In this document: positions 7,244 to 17,577 of the stretch, piece after piece
Layout: each line of letters begins with the position of its first letter
Position numbering within the stretch: the stretch's first letter is position 1
Assembly: GCF_000165675.1 (NCBI RefSeq)
Contig: NZ_AEIZ01000007.1
Coordinates: 1 to 37,208, forward strand
Source: Leuconostoc fallax KCTC 3537
GTDB lineage: Bacteria; Bacillota; Bacilli; Lactobacillales; Lactobacillaceae
Reading direction: 5' to 3'
DNA: 37,208 nucleotides
Translations under genes and position numbers: made by a program
The notes under the pieces: model-generated
What the model was told of the DNA's origin: nothing
What the model saw: the letters and a program-made list of their open reading frames with translations, nothing else
Databases searched by the model: none

Positions 7244-7271
7244 ATTTTACACTTTTAAAAAACAATGTAAA
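7244..7271 (-). promoter_or_regulatory. Promoter of the GT2 gene
   Basis: Minus strand: -35 TTTACA (7271-7266), 16-base spacer, -10 TAAAAT (7249-7244). The upstream DNA is very A/T-rich with T and A tracts. A partial catabolite-element-like sequence (TGTAAACGTTTG) lies at 7215-7226, but it lacks the final half-site. Confidence 0.45.
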
Positions 7272-7342
7272 GCCTTTTCACAGTTTTTTACATTTGTCAA
7301 TAACTTTTTGAAACTTTGTGTAACGATGAACATTAAATGGCA

Positions 7343-7364
7343 CAAAAAAGAGGCGCATCGCCTC
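7343..7364 (-). terminator. Intrinsic terminator of the ABC exporter operon
   Basis: Minus strand: GAGGCG pairs with CGCCTC across three bases, followed by six T. It starts one base after the permease stop codon. Confidence 0.85.
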
Positions 7365-7365
7365 A

Positions 7366-8979
7366 TCACACTAAGTCACGGCGCCTAAATCCAAGCCAGC
7401 CGATGGCCATTAAGATAGCACTGATAATCACCATCCCCCACAGTGTCACTTGGGAAACGCTCACTGCCGGAATGTCTTCAGTCCAGCCAAATGCCGATAG
7501 CCGTAGGAACCAATCTGGTAATTCTAACAAATGCTTCATGTACGTTAATAAGAACATCACGCCAAAATAAATATAGAGACCGTAAAACCAACGTGGTAAC
7601 CAACCAATGAACACGGCACCAATCGCTAATGATAATAGAATCATTGGTAAATATCCCCAAAAAGCAGTCATAAATAGATCAATTGGTAACTTGCGCTCAA
7701 CTGTTAGACTAGCCGTTACCCATAGCACCAGATATCCGATAATCCAGGATATGATACCGACCAGCTGGCCACCAACAGTGTAAGTTAAGAAATATTTTGT
7801 TCGCGATATGGGTTGTGAACCTAACAAATCAAAAACACCAATTTGCGCATCTTTATGCTGACGCTGAATCACACTAAAGCCAGCCATGATCGCCAGTAAA
7901 GCCAATAGTAAACTAATCATCACCATATAGCGTGCAAATAACTCATCTTGCATACCCTGAACCTTCTGCAAGCCAAGGACTTTGACTAAGTTTTGATTAC
8001 TAGCTACCATATCGGCGACTTCATTGAATAAACTCCCATAAATCATAGCCATAAACGCAATACCCAGCTGCCAACCGATAACGCCCTTAAGCTCTAAACG
8101 ACTCAATACACTCACAAAGCCACGTAAGGTCATGCCCGCTCGTGCACGCCCTTGATCCGCTGTCTGGATAATACCGGCATTTAAGCCGCGCCGTTGTACC
8201 AATATAACGGCTAAAATCGAGAAAACGGCAATTAAAATTAATGGTAAAATCATGTAACGCAAATGATTGCCAAAATAGACTTGTGTTGATTCCAACCAGT
8301 TAAAGGGCGATAGCCAGACAAAGTCATATAATCCCCGCGCATCAATTATCATGCGCAAAACATAGCTTAACCCCAAAATTGCAAAGCTAACCATAGATAC
8401 GGTACGTGCGTCCGCAAATAATTGGGCGATAACCAGTGTCACACTGCCAAAGAATAAACCAATCATCCCTAATATACCAGCCAAAAGTAACGAAGTACCT
8501 GCGTTAGCCCCCTGCATTGGCAGTATTAATAATGACCCGTATATCAATAACGTGGTGACAATATTCAGCACCAATAGTTCCACCATCACCAATAGTAAGG
8601 GTGTCTCGGTCTTAACCGAGGTCGCGCGAATGAGTTCCGTTGCGCCTTCCGCTTCTTCTCGTCGTGCGCCGTTAACCGCAATTTGGATGTTCATCATCCC
8701 CATTAGTACACCCATCATCGGTATCATAATCGCACCAAATAAAATGGCAGTGTTGTAATGATTAATCTCCGGCACCTTACCAAACATTGTCGTCATAATC
8801 GGTGTACTCATCATCGATACCAATTGTTGGATACTGTTCGTGTCACCATAAACATCGGTTAGCTTAATCAGCCCCGATATCATCATGAACATAATCACTG
8901 CCAGCCAAATGACAATGTACTTCAGGTCACGCTTCACATTCAAACGTAGCAATAACCCTAAATGATTCGTTTGCTTCAT
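7366..8979 (-). CDS. ABC-2 type exporter permease, 12-helix
   Basis: A 537-residue integral membrane protein with about twelve hydrophobic helices in two similar halves (~25-270 and ~300-535), each beginning with a cytoplasmic segment followed by a long helix. This is the fused-permease architecture of COG3559-type exporters of polyketide- or peptide-like compounds, about twice the length of a half-permease. Its ATG overlaps the end of the ATPase gene by four bases and follows a GGAGGCG site. Substrate is unknown. No substrate biosynthesis gene lies nearby, and its position next to polysaccharide genes does not prove a polysaccharide role. Confidence 0.85.
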   Translation of the reverse strand: MKQTNHLGLLLRLNVKRDLKYIVIWLAVIMFMMISGLIKLTDVYGDTNSIQQLVSMMSTPIMTTMFGKVPEINHYNTAILFGAIMIPMMGVLMGMMNIQIAVNGARREEAEGATELIRATSVKTETPLLLVMVELLVLNIVTTLLIYGSLLILPMQGANAGTSLLLAGILGMIGLFFGSVTLVIAQLFADARTVSMVSFAILGLSYVLRMIIDARGLYDFVWLSPFNWLESTQVYFGNHLRYMILPLILIAVFSILAVILVQRRGLNAGIIQTADQGRARAGMTLRGFVSVLSRLELKGVIGWQLGIAFMAMIYGSLFNEVADMVASNQNLVKVLGLQKVQGMQDELFARYMVMISLLLALLAIMAGFSVIQRQHKDAQIGVFDLLGSQPISRTKYFLTYTVGGQLVGIISWIIGYLVLWVTASLTVERKLPIDLFMTAFWGYLPMILLSLAIGAVFIGWLPRWFYGLYIYFGVMFLLTYMKHLLELPDWFLRLSAFGWTEDIPAVSVSQVTLWGMVIISAILMAIGWLGFRRRDLV

Positions 8980-9866
8980 TGCGCGCCTCCTACATCATAG
9001 TATTGAATGAAGAGGTCTTCGAGTGTTGGTGGCGTAATCTGTAAATCTTGTACGTCAGCTTCGCTTAATTCACGCAAAACGGTTGCCAGTTCATCACGCC
9101 GAATGGCAAATGACGCTGTGTTGTGAATGCTGGCGAACTTGTGCCGATGACTAAAGCGTAAAACAGTCTCGTAATCTGGTAGCGTTGCCTTTACATTCAA
9201 TTCGGCCAGGTTTTGCATACTTGATAATGTTCCAGATTCAATAATCTCACCATTACGAATGATAGCTAGCTTATCAATCATCTTTTCAACTTCTGACAAA
9301 ATGTGTGAGCTCAATAATACCGTCTTGCCTGCTTGCTTTAAGGCTAATACTTCCTCTTGAAAATTGCGCGCTTGTAAGGGATCTAAGCCACTCGTTGGTT
9401 CATCAAAAATATATAAATCAACATCTAAGCTAAATGCGACAATTAATGGCACTTTCTGCCGATTCCCAGTGGAATATGTGCGCGACTTCTTCTTAGTGTT
9501 CAACTCGAACTTCTTAATTAACGCATCCGTTCGTGACGTATGCTCATGACCACTCATCCGTAATAATAAGTCAATCACCTCGCCACCAGTAAGGTTCGGC
9601 CATAAATACACATCATCGGGTACATAAGCAATGCGTTGATGTGCTGCCATCATGTGCTGCGCTGTATCCATACCGAGTAGCTTAATGTCACCACTATCAT
9701 GCTTAATTAATCCCAAAATAGCGCGAATTGTCGTTGACTTCCCCGAACCATTCGGCCCCAGAAAGCCAAATACCTCGCCTTTCTCAATATCAAAAGATAC
9801 ATTCTTTAACGCTTGAAATTGACCAAAATACTTGTTCAACTGTTGTACTTCTAAGACCTTTGCCAT
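8976..9866 (-). CDS. ABC transporter ATP-binding protein
   Basis: A 296-residue nucleotide-binding subunit for the adjacent permease. Walker A is GPNGSGKST (~39), the Q-loop region is AYVPDDVYLWPNLTGGEV (~92), and the signature is degenerate, RTYSTGNRQKV (~137) instead of LSGGQ. Walker B is DLYIFDEPTSGLDP (~155), and the switch His is in LLSSHILSEVE (~190). The C-terminal ~80 residues are a DrrA/CcmA-like accessory domain. The start is the ATG after GGAGG. The altered signature is common in this exporter subfamily. Translation is probably coupled to the permease through the four-base overlap. Confidence 0.92.
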   Translation of the reverse strand: MAKVLEVQQLNKYFGQFQALKNVSFDIEKGEVFGFLGPNGSGKSTTIRAILGLIKHDSGDIKLLGMDTAQHMMAAHQRIAYVPDDVYLWPNLTGGEVIDLLLRMSGHEHTSRTDALIKKFELNTKKKSRTYSTGNRQKVPLIVAFSLDVDLYIFDEPTSGLDPLQARNFQEEVLALKQAGKTVLLSSHILSEVEKMIDKLAIIRNGEIIESGTLSSMQNLAELNVKATLPDYETVLRFSHRHKFASIHNTASFAIRRDELATVLRELSEADVQDLQITPPTLEDLFIQYYDVGGAQ

Positions 9867-9948
9867 AATGCCTCCTTATATTCGGTTGCGATTATCTGTC
9901 TTGTCGTCCTTTTTCTTTATCCTAGCACAAAGTGGTTCTCAAGCTAAA

Positions 9949-9977
9949 TAAAAAGAACTCGCTATCATGCGAGTTCT
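9949..9977 (-). terminator. Intrinsic terminator after galU
   Basis: Minus strand: GAACTCGC pairs with GCGAGTTC across a 6-base loop, followed by TTTTTA, just downstream of the galU stop. Confidence 0.85.
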
Positions 9978-9984
9978 CCACAGC

Positions 9985-10869
9985 TTAATCTAAGCGTTGC
10001 GCTAAGTCTTTAATATAAGCTTTCAAATCATCCTTCGTCTGGGGATGCTTCAAGCCAAATTCAATATTCGTCTCCAAGAAACCAATCTTAGAACCAATGT
10101 CATAACGACTACCCTTGAATTCATGTGCATAAACATGCTGGCGATTGTTCAATGAATCAATCGCATCGGTCAATTGCACTTCATTCCCCTTACCAGGTGC
10201 CGTATTCTCTAATTCTTCGAAAATCTCAGGTGTTAATAAGTAACGTCCAATAATCGCCAAATCAGATGGTGCGTCTTCTGGCTTAGGCTTCTCAACGAAG
10301 TTCTTCACACGGTACAAGCCATCTTCGCTCACCTTGGCAGCGGGATCAATGACACCATATTCAGATACTTGGTCATGCGGTACACGCATAACGGCTAATG
10401 TTGATTCACCCGTCTGATTATAACGATCAATCAATTGCTTCGTTAGTGGTTCTTCGTCTTGCGTCAAGTCATCACCTAGCAAGACAACGAAAGGTTCGTT
10501 ACCGATAAATGACTTAGCTGTCAAAACCGCATCACCCAATCCTTGGGGATGAGATTGACGGATAAAGTAAAGGTTAATGTCGGTTGTCTGTTGGACCAAC
10601 TCCAACATCTTATCCTTACCCTTTTCTTTTAAGTTGTTTTCTAATTCAGGGTTAGAATCAAAGTGGTCTTCAATTGAACGCTTTGACTTACCGTCAACAA
10701 TGACGATATCTTCGATACCAGAAGCAATTGCTTCTTCAACAATGTATTGAATCGTTGGTGTATCAACGATCGGTAGCATCTCTTTAGCTAATGCCTTGGT
10801 AGCTGGTAGAAAACGTGTGCCAAGTCCCGCTGCGGGGATGATTGCTTTTCTGACTTTAGGTGCATGCAT
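9985..10869 (-). CDS. galU: UTP-glucose-1-phosphate uridylyltransferase
   Basis: Makes UDP-glucose from UTP and glucose-1-phosphate, the precursor for the polysaccharide genes on both sides and the substrate of the dehydrogenase upstream. The 294-residue length is normal. Motifs: the nucleotidyltransferase loop [24 protein letters not shown] (split here as [10 protein letters not shown] and KEMLP, ~12-33), VLLGDDLTQ (~108), [12 protein letters not shown] (~190) and GNEVQLTDA (~230). A separate promoter is likely: a TATAAT lies in the gap upstream (10870-10986). It is the last gene of the EPS locus in the direction of transcription. Confidence 0.96.
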   Translation of the reverse strand: MHAPKVRKAIIPAAGLGTRFLPATKALAKEMLPIVDTPTIQYIVEEAIASGIEDIVIVDGKSKRSIEDHFDSNPELENNLKEKGKDKMLELVQQTTDINLYFIRQSHPQGLGDAVLTAKSFIGNEPFVVLLGDDLTQDEEPLTKQLIDRYNQTGESTLAVMRVPHDQVSEYGVIDPAAKVSEDGLYRVKNFVEKPKPEDAPSDLAIIGRYLLTPEIFEELENTAPGKGNEVQLTDAIDSLNNRQHVYAHEFKGSRYDIGSKIGFLETNIEFGLKHPQTKDDLKAYIKDLAQRLD

Positions 10870-10986
10870 GATGATTTACTCTCCATTAAGTTTCTTATAT
10901 ACTTGCTTATTTAATAGTCTATATGTCTATTATATGGCGCTAGATATAAAAAAGATTAAAAAACGCTTGTGATTATTGCAATTACT

Positions 10987-12411
10987 TTAAGATTTCTTAT
11001 TTCTAAATTCTCTATACAAAGGCAGAACGGGATTAGCATTTAATACTGTTGTTAGCGTGACATAGACAATAACGCCTAAGATAGCCTGAATAATTGTTGT
11101 TAATAAATTTGCAGTCATGTTCATCGTAAATAATTTAATAACAAAAATCATAGCCATAGCGGATAAAACGTTCATCAATACTTGCCATCTTGAATAGCTT
11201 AAATGGGTTCTCTTCCAAAAATCCCAAAGTCGAATTACCCAAATCAAAATCTCAACAACTACAGATACAATGGCAGCTCCAATAGCTCCCAATATAGGAA
11301 TTAATATAAAATTCAAACCAATGCTTAAAATAGCCCCAATATAAACTGACGTATTATATTCTTTAATTCGTCCCTGTGGTATCAAATATTGTCTAGAAAT
11401 GGTCATCCCACCGGGAATCGCAATAACCAGTAATCCTAATATAGGTAATACCAAATTCATACTAGAAAATGTTGACCCAAAAAACCAAGGAATAAGTTTG
11501 TCCGCTATCGCAATGATTCCTGCCGATATGGCAATAGTAAAGTAAGCTTCAAAATTCAACACTCTTTGAATCATCAAATAGCCTTTATCATATTCATTTT
11601 TACTGAAAAGACGAGTAGCATGTGGCATTAATACTGTATCAATAGACGAAATTAATGTAATAAAAATAGTAGTAACCAGTAAAGCGTTAGAAAATATACC
11701 AACAAATGATTTACTGCCTAACGTGCCAAGCATTGTTTTGTTCAGATTCGTGTATAAAATAATTGCCACCTGAGGAATAAACAAAACTGCTGATTCCTTT
11801 AGTGCTAACCACATCTCTGAGAAAATAGGTTTAACAAAATGAATTTGCTCTCTCAAAAAGAACCATAGTGTGAGCGGATTAAAAAATGCGACAAGCGTCA
11901 ATATTACCGTGTACTTAATCAAATCATCGGCAGAATTAATCTGCGTCACAATTAGGAAAAATGACGTCAATTGCAATAAGAAGTTGACAATTGTGATTTT
12001 TTGAAAGTCCTCTATTCCCATAAAGAACCAAGAAACATCAAGCCCAGCCGCTACAACTAATAATGATTGTATAAAATATACAGTTCCTAAGTTAAATATT
12101 AAACCCGTTATAAAATAACAAATTAATATAACTGCAGTTAATAAGAGACTAAAACCCTCTAGCGTCCAAAACTTTTTACTTAATAACGTTTTGTCATCAA
12201 CCACTTTGGCTATTTCACGCGTACCATATAATGGTAACCCTAAGGCTGTTACTAAGACAAAATACTGTGCAATAGAATTTGCGAAAGCATATTTTCCAAC
12301 GCCTCCAGCTCCCAATGAATGGGCAACAATAGGCACTGTGACTAATGGCATCAATATTTTTAAAACTTGGTAACTAGACTGATATAATAGATTCTTCCCG
12401 ACTTTATTCAT
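10987..12411 (-). CDS. wzx: Wzx-type polysaccharide flippase
   Basis: A 474-residue membrane protein of the oligosaccharidyl-lipid flippase family (MATE/MOP superfamily) with about 12-14 hydrophobic helices. The typical opening reads KNLLYQSSYQVLKILMPLVTVP, with the Wzx-like segment LGAGGVGKYAFA at ~34-45 and LGLPLYGTREIAK at ~57-69. It would move undecaprenyl-pyrophosphate-linked repeat units to the outer face for Wzy. It begins 13 bases after the end of the UDP-glucose dehydrogenase gene and is unbroken, unlike the polymerase. Assignment as flippase is by family and context. Confidence 0.9.
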   Translation of the reverse strand: MNKVGKNLLYQSSYQVLKILMPLVTVPIVAHSLGAGGVGKYAFANSIAQYFVLVTALGLPLYGTREIAKVVDDKTLLSKKFWTLEGFSLLLTAVILICYFITGLIFNLGTVYFIQSLLVVAAGLDVSWFFMGIEDFQKITIVNFLLQLTSFFLIVTQINSADDLIKYTVILTLVAFFNPLTLWFFLREQIHFVKPIFSEMWLALKESAVLFIPQVAIILYTNLNKTMLGTLGSKSFVGIFSNALLVTTIFITLISSIDTVLMPHATRLFSKNEYDKGYLMIQRVLNFEAYFTIAISAGIIAIADKLIPWFFGSTFSSMNLVLPILGLLVIAIPGGMTISRQYLIPQGRIKEYNTSVYIGAILSIGLNFILIPILGAIGAAIVSVVVEILIWVIRLWDFWKRTHLSYSRWQVLMNVLSAMAMIFVIKLFTMNMTANLLTTIIQAILGVIVYVTLTTVLNANPVLPLYREFRNKKS

Positions 12412-12424
12412 TGTTATTCCAATA

Positions 12425-13591
12425 TCAATCTCTCTTATACAAATCTCGTGTGTATACTTTATCTTCTACGTCACGTAAGCTATCATCCCAACGATTTGCC
12501 ACGATGACATCTGATTCCTTTTTGAAAGTATCAAAGTCATGAATTACAGCAGACCTAAAGAACTCATCTTCCTTTAGTGTTGGTTCATAAACGACTACTT
12601 CAATTCCCTTAGCCTTGATACGCTTCATTACACCTTGAATTGATGAGGCACGGAAATTATCACTACCTTCTTTCATTGTTAAGCGATAGATTCCGACCTT
12701 ATTAGGGTTCTTTTTAATGATTTGATCAGCAATGAAATCTTTGCGTGTTGTATTAGAATCTACAATGCCTTTAATAATGTTATTCGGTACATTCTCAAAG
12801 TTAGCTAATAGTTGCTTTGTATCCTTTGGCAAGCAGTAACCACCATAACCAAATGAAGGATTATTGTAATGCTTACCAATTCTAGGATCTAAGCCAACAC
12901 CGTCAATAATATTCTGTGATTTGAGTCCACGTACTTCAGCATAAGTATCTAATTCGTTAAAGTACGCCACTCTCATTGCAAGATAAGTATTAGCAAAAAG
13001 CTTAATCGCTTCAGCTTCCGCACTATCTACAAATAATTCTGGTGTATCTTCATCATAAGCACCATTTTTCAATAGTTCTGCGAATTGGCGTGCTCTGTCA
13101 GAATCTTCTCCAATAATAATTCTTGAAGGGTGAAGATTATCGTAAAGCGCCTTACCTTCACGTAAGAATTCAGGAGAGAAGATAATATTGTTTGTATTAT
13201 ATTTTTCTTTAACTGATGCTGTAAAGCCAACTGGAATTGTTGATTTTACAATCATCAATGCTTCTGGATTGAATTCTAATACCTCTTTAATGACAGATTC
13301 AACAGCACTCGTATCGAAATGATTCGTTTCAGTATCATAATTTGTAGGTGTCGCAATAACAATAAACTCAGCGTTACTGTAGGCATCTTTACCATTAGTT
13401 GTTGCTTTTAAATTTAACTGTTTATTTGCCAAAAAGTCAGATATTTCTTTATCTTGTATGGGAGAAATCCCTTGATTAATTAAATCTACTTTCTCTGGAA
13501 TAATATCCACAGCAGTTACTTCATTGTGCTGTGCCAACAAAGTAGCTAACGACAAACCAACATATCCTGTACCTGCAACTGCGATCTTCAT
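12425..13591 (-). CDS. ugd: UDP-glucose 6-dehydrogenase
   Basis: Oxidises UDP-glucose to UDP-glucuronate with two NAD+. The 388-residue protein has the Rossmann motif AGTGYVGLS (~6), the substrate-binding [11 protein letters not shown] (~139), and the catalytic cysteine in [14 protein letters not shown] (~250). It is of the short form similar to those in Gram-positive capsule loci. With GalU it makes a glucuronic acid donor, so the polymer probably contains glucuronate; that is an inference from gene content. It lies at the boundary between the AT-rich core and the better-preserved flank and forms a pair with wzx. Confidence 0.95.
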   Translation of the reverse strand: MKIAVAGTGYVGLSLATLLAQHNEVTAVDIIPEKVDLINQGISPIQDKEISDFLANKQLNLKATTNGKDAYSNAEFIVIATPTNYDTETNHFDTSAVESVIKEVLEFNPEALMIVKSTIPVGFTASVKEKYNTNNIIFSPEFLREGKALYDNLHPSRIIIGEDSDRARQFAELLKNGAYDEDTPELFVDSAEAEAIKLFANTYLAMRVAYFNELDTYAEVRGLKSQNIIDGVGLDPRIGKHYNNPSFGYGGYCLPKDTKQLLANFENVPNNIIKGIVDSNTTRKDFIADQIIKKNPNKVGIYRLTMKEGSDNFRASSIQGVMKRIKAKGIEVVVYEPTLKEDEFFRSAVIHDFDTFKKESDVIVANRWDDSLRDVEDKVYTRDLYKRD

Positions 13592-13866
13592 TTTATATTT
13601 CTTCTTTCTTTATAATTCATAATCTAGATAGTGAACAAAAAATTAATTACGCACTTGTAAAAATTTTTAAAAACTAAATATATTTAATATAATACTGATG
13701 AAACTAAAGAATGTTTCCATAATTTATCTATTATAATGGTGCCCGCTACCAAAAAAGATCCATATACTAATTCAATAGTATTTAATTCGTGGAAAAATGA
13801 CTATTTTTCAAATACAGAGTTCCCTTCAAAAATCTTATCAGTATTTTTAATAATCCTAACACTATA
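13592..13866. other. AT-rich gap without a recognisable gene
   Basis: About 275 bases of A/T-rich DNA between the dehydrogenase and the first GT2 gene. I see no ORF with a ribosome binding site, no clear terminator and no insertion-sequence ends. It may hold the dehydrogenase promoter, but no hexamer pair is convincing. Confidence 0.4.
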
Positions 13867-14765
13867 CTAAAAAGTTTTTGTCCTTAATATTTTTTGTTTT
13901 ATCTTAAATAAAACAATCATTAGTACATTATGAAAGCCCAGTATTTTAATTATTTTATTTTTAGTTTGTGAATCTACTTTACTTTTAAATAAACAACTTA
14001 CTACATTTGCCCATACAAAGTCCCTGTACCCCTCTTTAGAGATCTGATTCCTATACTGATTTATCCAATTAAGGGAAAATACGGGATGAACTTTACGACT
14101 AACTGATAGTCCTTTCACTGCATCTAAATGGCAATAAATTAAAGGGTCTGACGTTTGATAAAATTTAGTAGTAGTAGAAAATGCTAATCTAAATATTAAA
14201 TCCCAATCTTGATGTTTAACTAGATTTTTCGTAAACGGATAATCTAAAAATAATTTTTTGGTGCTAACAAAGTAGAAGTTTGAATCGCTCCTTTACGTTC
14301 TAAAACATAATTAGCTATATTTTCATTAACTTCATACGGACTAATTTGAGAAACATTATCCTTACTTTCCCCAAAGTACATGGGTGAAAATATTATCTTT
14401 TGCTCTTCAGAAATACTTTTATATAACAAAATTTGCTTATTTAATTTCTCCGGTAGCCACTCATCATCATCATCTAGTAGGGCTATTATATCCCCTGTTG
14501 CAGCTCTAATCCCAATATTTCTAGCTTCATTCCCGCCAACCTTATCTTGGGTCTGTACAATTTTAATAATGTCTTCCCTATTAAATTCTTCAACGATAGA
14601 TGTAATATACCGAGATTTACCATCTACTATAATAATAATTTCTTCACTTTTGAGAGTTTGGTCCAAAACACTTTGAATAGCTCTTTTTATAAGAAAGTTA
14701 TCAGGTTTAAACATTTCTGAACGTTCATAGGTCGTTATAATCACAGATATTGATTCTTTATTCAC
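13867..14765 (-). pseudogene. Family-2 glycosyltransferase, broken by one frameshift
   Basis: A ~299-residue GT2 enzyme read in two frames. The first part (GTG start at 14765 after AGAGGGA) shows SVIITTYERSE (~6), EARNIGIRAATGDIIALLDDDDEW (the DxD region, ~85-108) and stops after LLAPKNYF. The other frame then continues LFLDYPFTKNLVKHQDWDLIFRL, the usual QDWDL acceptor motif, and runs to 13867. Adding one A to the run at 14254-14259 joins the two without a gap. It would transfer one sugar in repeat-unit assembly. Frameshift artefact is more likely than true loss, since the far side of the break is conserved. Confidence 0.8.
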
Positions 14766-14835
14766 TATATCCCTCTTTCATGAATTAATTTTTCTATATA
14801 AAAATTAATTACGTCTTATATAGATTTTCAGATAT

Positions 14836-15786
14836 TTAAAAACGAAAAATATTGATCCTATGACTAATATATTTTAAATATAATTTCTTGCTAATACGAA
14901 TAGTCTTTTCATTTAAAATTTTCTTTACTCGATTCATCAAATGAACTTTTTCTGATTTTTTCACACTACTAGTATTTCCCATTATTATATTTTCTTCACA
15001 TATTTCACCCAGTAATTGAATATAAATTTTTATTTGAAAATGTTTTAATTGATTTATTAAATTTGGATAATTATTAGTAATAAAATGTGAAAAATTATCA
15101 AGATTAGTTATGTGATCCACCCGAGCTTTTATAGACGTAGCAGATGTTATTGAACCTTTTCTTATTGAATATATATATAGCGGTTCGTTTAAATAATAAA
15201 TTTTTTAGAATTATGAATAAGGGTTACAATAGGAACCATATCTTCGTATAATAATCCCTCTGGAAATTCAAAAAAATTCTTTTTCATAAGAGAAGAATTA
15301 AACATATAACTCCACGCATTAATTTGAACTTTTTCTTTTAATAAATTATCCACCATATCTTCCGGACTATAAGTTCCACTATCGATACCTTCATAATAGG
15401 AGTCCGTAATAATTTTGTCATTAGTGTGTATGTAATGAGAAAAAAGACCATACTAATATCGGTAAAATTATGAATAATGTTCACGCATTTATCCACTAAA
15501 TGTATACTTATTTTATCATCACTATCTATAAAAATAGTATACTCACCATTGACATAATTCATACCTGTATTTCTTGCAGCTGACAATCCCTGGTTTTTTG
15601 TGTTATGATTTTAAAACGTTTATCTTTTTCTGCATAGTCTTTACATATCTGTATTGAGTTATCTGTTGAACCATCATTTACAATTATTACTTCAATATTC
15701 TGATAAGATTGTTTAGCAATACTTTCTAGACAATCTGCTATATACTTTTCTACATTATATACTGGCACAATTATAGATATTAGCAC
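14836..15786 (-). pseudogene. Family-2 glycosyltransferase, broken by three frameshifts
   Basis: Restored length is ~317 residues. It probably starts at the GTG at 15786 (MLISIIVPVYN after AGAGG). Segments in order: VPVYNVEKYIADCLES, VIIVNDGSTDNS, then after a break at 15594-15599 LSAARNTGMNYVNGEYTIFIDSDD. After a break at 15440-15445 comes SGTYSPEDMVDNLL...FEFPEGLLYEDM, and after a break near 15201-15206 comes NEPLYIYSIRKGS and a Lys-rich tail. Each break needs one A/T added to a homopolymer. As sequenced, its N-terminus is in frame with the tail of the preceding GT2 gene. Donor and acceptor unknown. Confidence 0.75.
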
Positions 15787-15802
15787 TTTAATTTTAGACC
15801 TC

Positions 15803-16793
15803 TTATCTTTTTTCATGTAATGTTTAATTTTGATTAATTGATTTTCAATACGAGATAATATATATACACGTTTTGTAACTAACATTCCAGTTAGAATAAT
15901 CTCTTCAATACTGTTACGCATTTGAATTTTACCAATACTCTTCATATGATGTATTTTATCTAAGACGTCGGCTACTATCTCACTATGCTCTTTTATACTA
16001 TTTCTATCCATTTGACCAAATATAGAAAGGGATATTTTAGCATATCGACTATAGGCAAGATTCTCCAAATAATAATTCCCCTTAGACATGACTATCATGT
16101 CTTCAATATAAACTAATGATTTAAATTCAGCAGAATTAAAAGTACTATGTACAATACTGTTTTCCCTTTGACGATATTGATATAAATTATATCCACAATA
16201 TGTTATTTTTTTGCCTTTACTATTATTTGATTTAGGAGAGCAATATCTTCTAAATACCTGATATTCTTTGGCCATATAATATGAGAAAATAAATTCTTTT
16301 TAAACATTTTATCGTTTAAAAATCCTTCAAAGTGCTTAGCTGATATCCATTCTTCTAAAATTTCATCTCCGGCACTTGTAAAAGATAATTTTGGATTAGA
16401 CATTCTAATATACTTATTGCCATTATCAAAATATAGATTATATCCAATAATCGAGATATCTGATTTTTCACGTTCTATATTAACCAAGAGTGTATCCAAC
16501 CACTCTTTCGATACAAAATCGTCTCCGTCCAGAAATGTAATATATTCTCCTTTAGAAAGTTCAATACCAGTTTTTCGCGCAAGTAATTGTCCTGAATTAA
16601 CAATGGTTATACATTGAAACCGAGCATCCATCGTTATAAAATTTTGAATTATATTTAAAGATCTGTCCGTCGAACCATCATTTACAATGATAGCTTCAAA
16701 ATCAGTAAAGGTTTGTTTCCTTAGTGATTCTAAACATTCATAAATATACTCTTCTGTATTATATATAGGAATAATAACAGATATTCTAGGCAT
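15803..16793 (-). pseudogene. Family-2 glycosyltransferase, broken by two frameshifts
   Basis: Restored length ~330 residues. The ATG at 16793 follows AAGGAAA. Segments: MPRISVIIPIYNTEEYIYE, AIIVNDGSTDRS, ARKTGIELSKGEYITFLDGDDFVS (DGDD at ~90) and IRYLEDIALLNQI. Translation then stops at 16204; adding one A to the run at 16206-16212 continues ITYCGYNLYQYRQRENSIV. A second added A in the run at 15808-15813 would give the stop at 15803 and free the next gene's GTG start. As written the sequence instead reads straight into the next GT2 gene, which I consider an artefact rather than a natural fusion. Confidence 0.75.
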
Positions 16794-16820
16794 AATATTT
16801 TCCTTATCATGTAGATGGCT

Positions 16821-17572
16821 TTAAAATATTAAAAATACTTCTTGATTTTTTATTCTTTCAATAATAGCTTCTCCAAACAACCGAGTCAGCGCTATTAATA
16901 TCATATCCTTTAATTTTGCACTATTAGACTTCCACGTCCCCGAATAATGGTGAATTGTCAATGTTTCCTTACTAATATTAGTTTTATGAGTAGCAAAATT
17001 TATTGGAGAAAAATATGTAGATGGATATATCATTACACCATTAACAAGCTGTTGATTCTCTAAATTATTAAAATTATAATTCTTAATAAAAAAGATAATA
17101 TATATTTAGAATTAGGTGTTTTATCATAAACATTTTTATCGATTAAAAATGTCCTTCTAGAATAATCTTCTAACAGCTGTTGAAGCCACCTTTGCTTAGG
17201 TTCGCTAGCAATTACTGCTGTACTAAAAGCATACTTAGATTCTCGCCCTATAAACGCTTTGTTCTTTAATAATTCATCAAACGATTTTAAAATTTCTACA
17301 TCTGTATCGAGATAAATTCCACCTTCTCTATTTAGAATATCTAGTCGAACATAATCACTGACGAATGCCCACATATTCTCTTGTAATGCTTCTTGAACAT
17401 ATTTTACATTTATATTTTTTATGTCGTAATTGGTTTCATTCCATTCTTTTATTTGGTAATCAGGTAATATGCTTCGCCATTGTTCAATCTGCTGTACAAT
17501 TTTATTTGGTTTAGCTTTTCCTCCAAACCAAATATAATGAATTACTTTAGGTATCATGCTTTTCTTATCCAT
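16821..17572 (-). pseudogene. GT32 (OCH1-like) glycosyltransferase, broken by one frameshift
   Basis: A capsular-polysaccharide sugar transferase with a DxD catalytic motif, ~250 residues when restored. It begins IPKVIHYIWFGG (~7-18), continues DYVRLDILNREGGIYLDTDVEI (DTD at ~93) and FIGRESKYAFSTAVIASEPK. It then breaks in the T/A run at 17088-17093. The other frame carries YPSTYFSP...IHHYSGTW, the typical C-terminal His and Trp of the family. One added base joins the two. It ends 28 bases before the next GT2 gene begins and starts six bases after the polymerase stop. Confidence 0.82.
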
Positions 17573-17577
17573 TTAAT

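Noticed and set aside
15559-16275. Apparent natural fusion of two GT2 glycosyltransferases (C-terminal half of one joined to N-terminal half of the next)
   Set aside because: Adding one A at 15808-15813 creates a stop for the first protein at 15803, and the second then has a normal GTG start with AGAGG at 15786. Neighbouring breaks are of the same kind.
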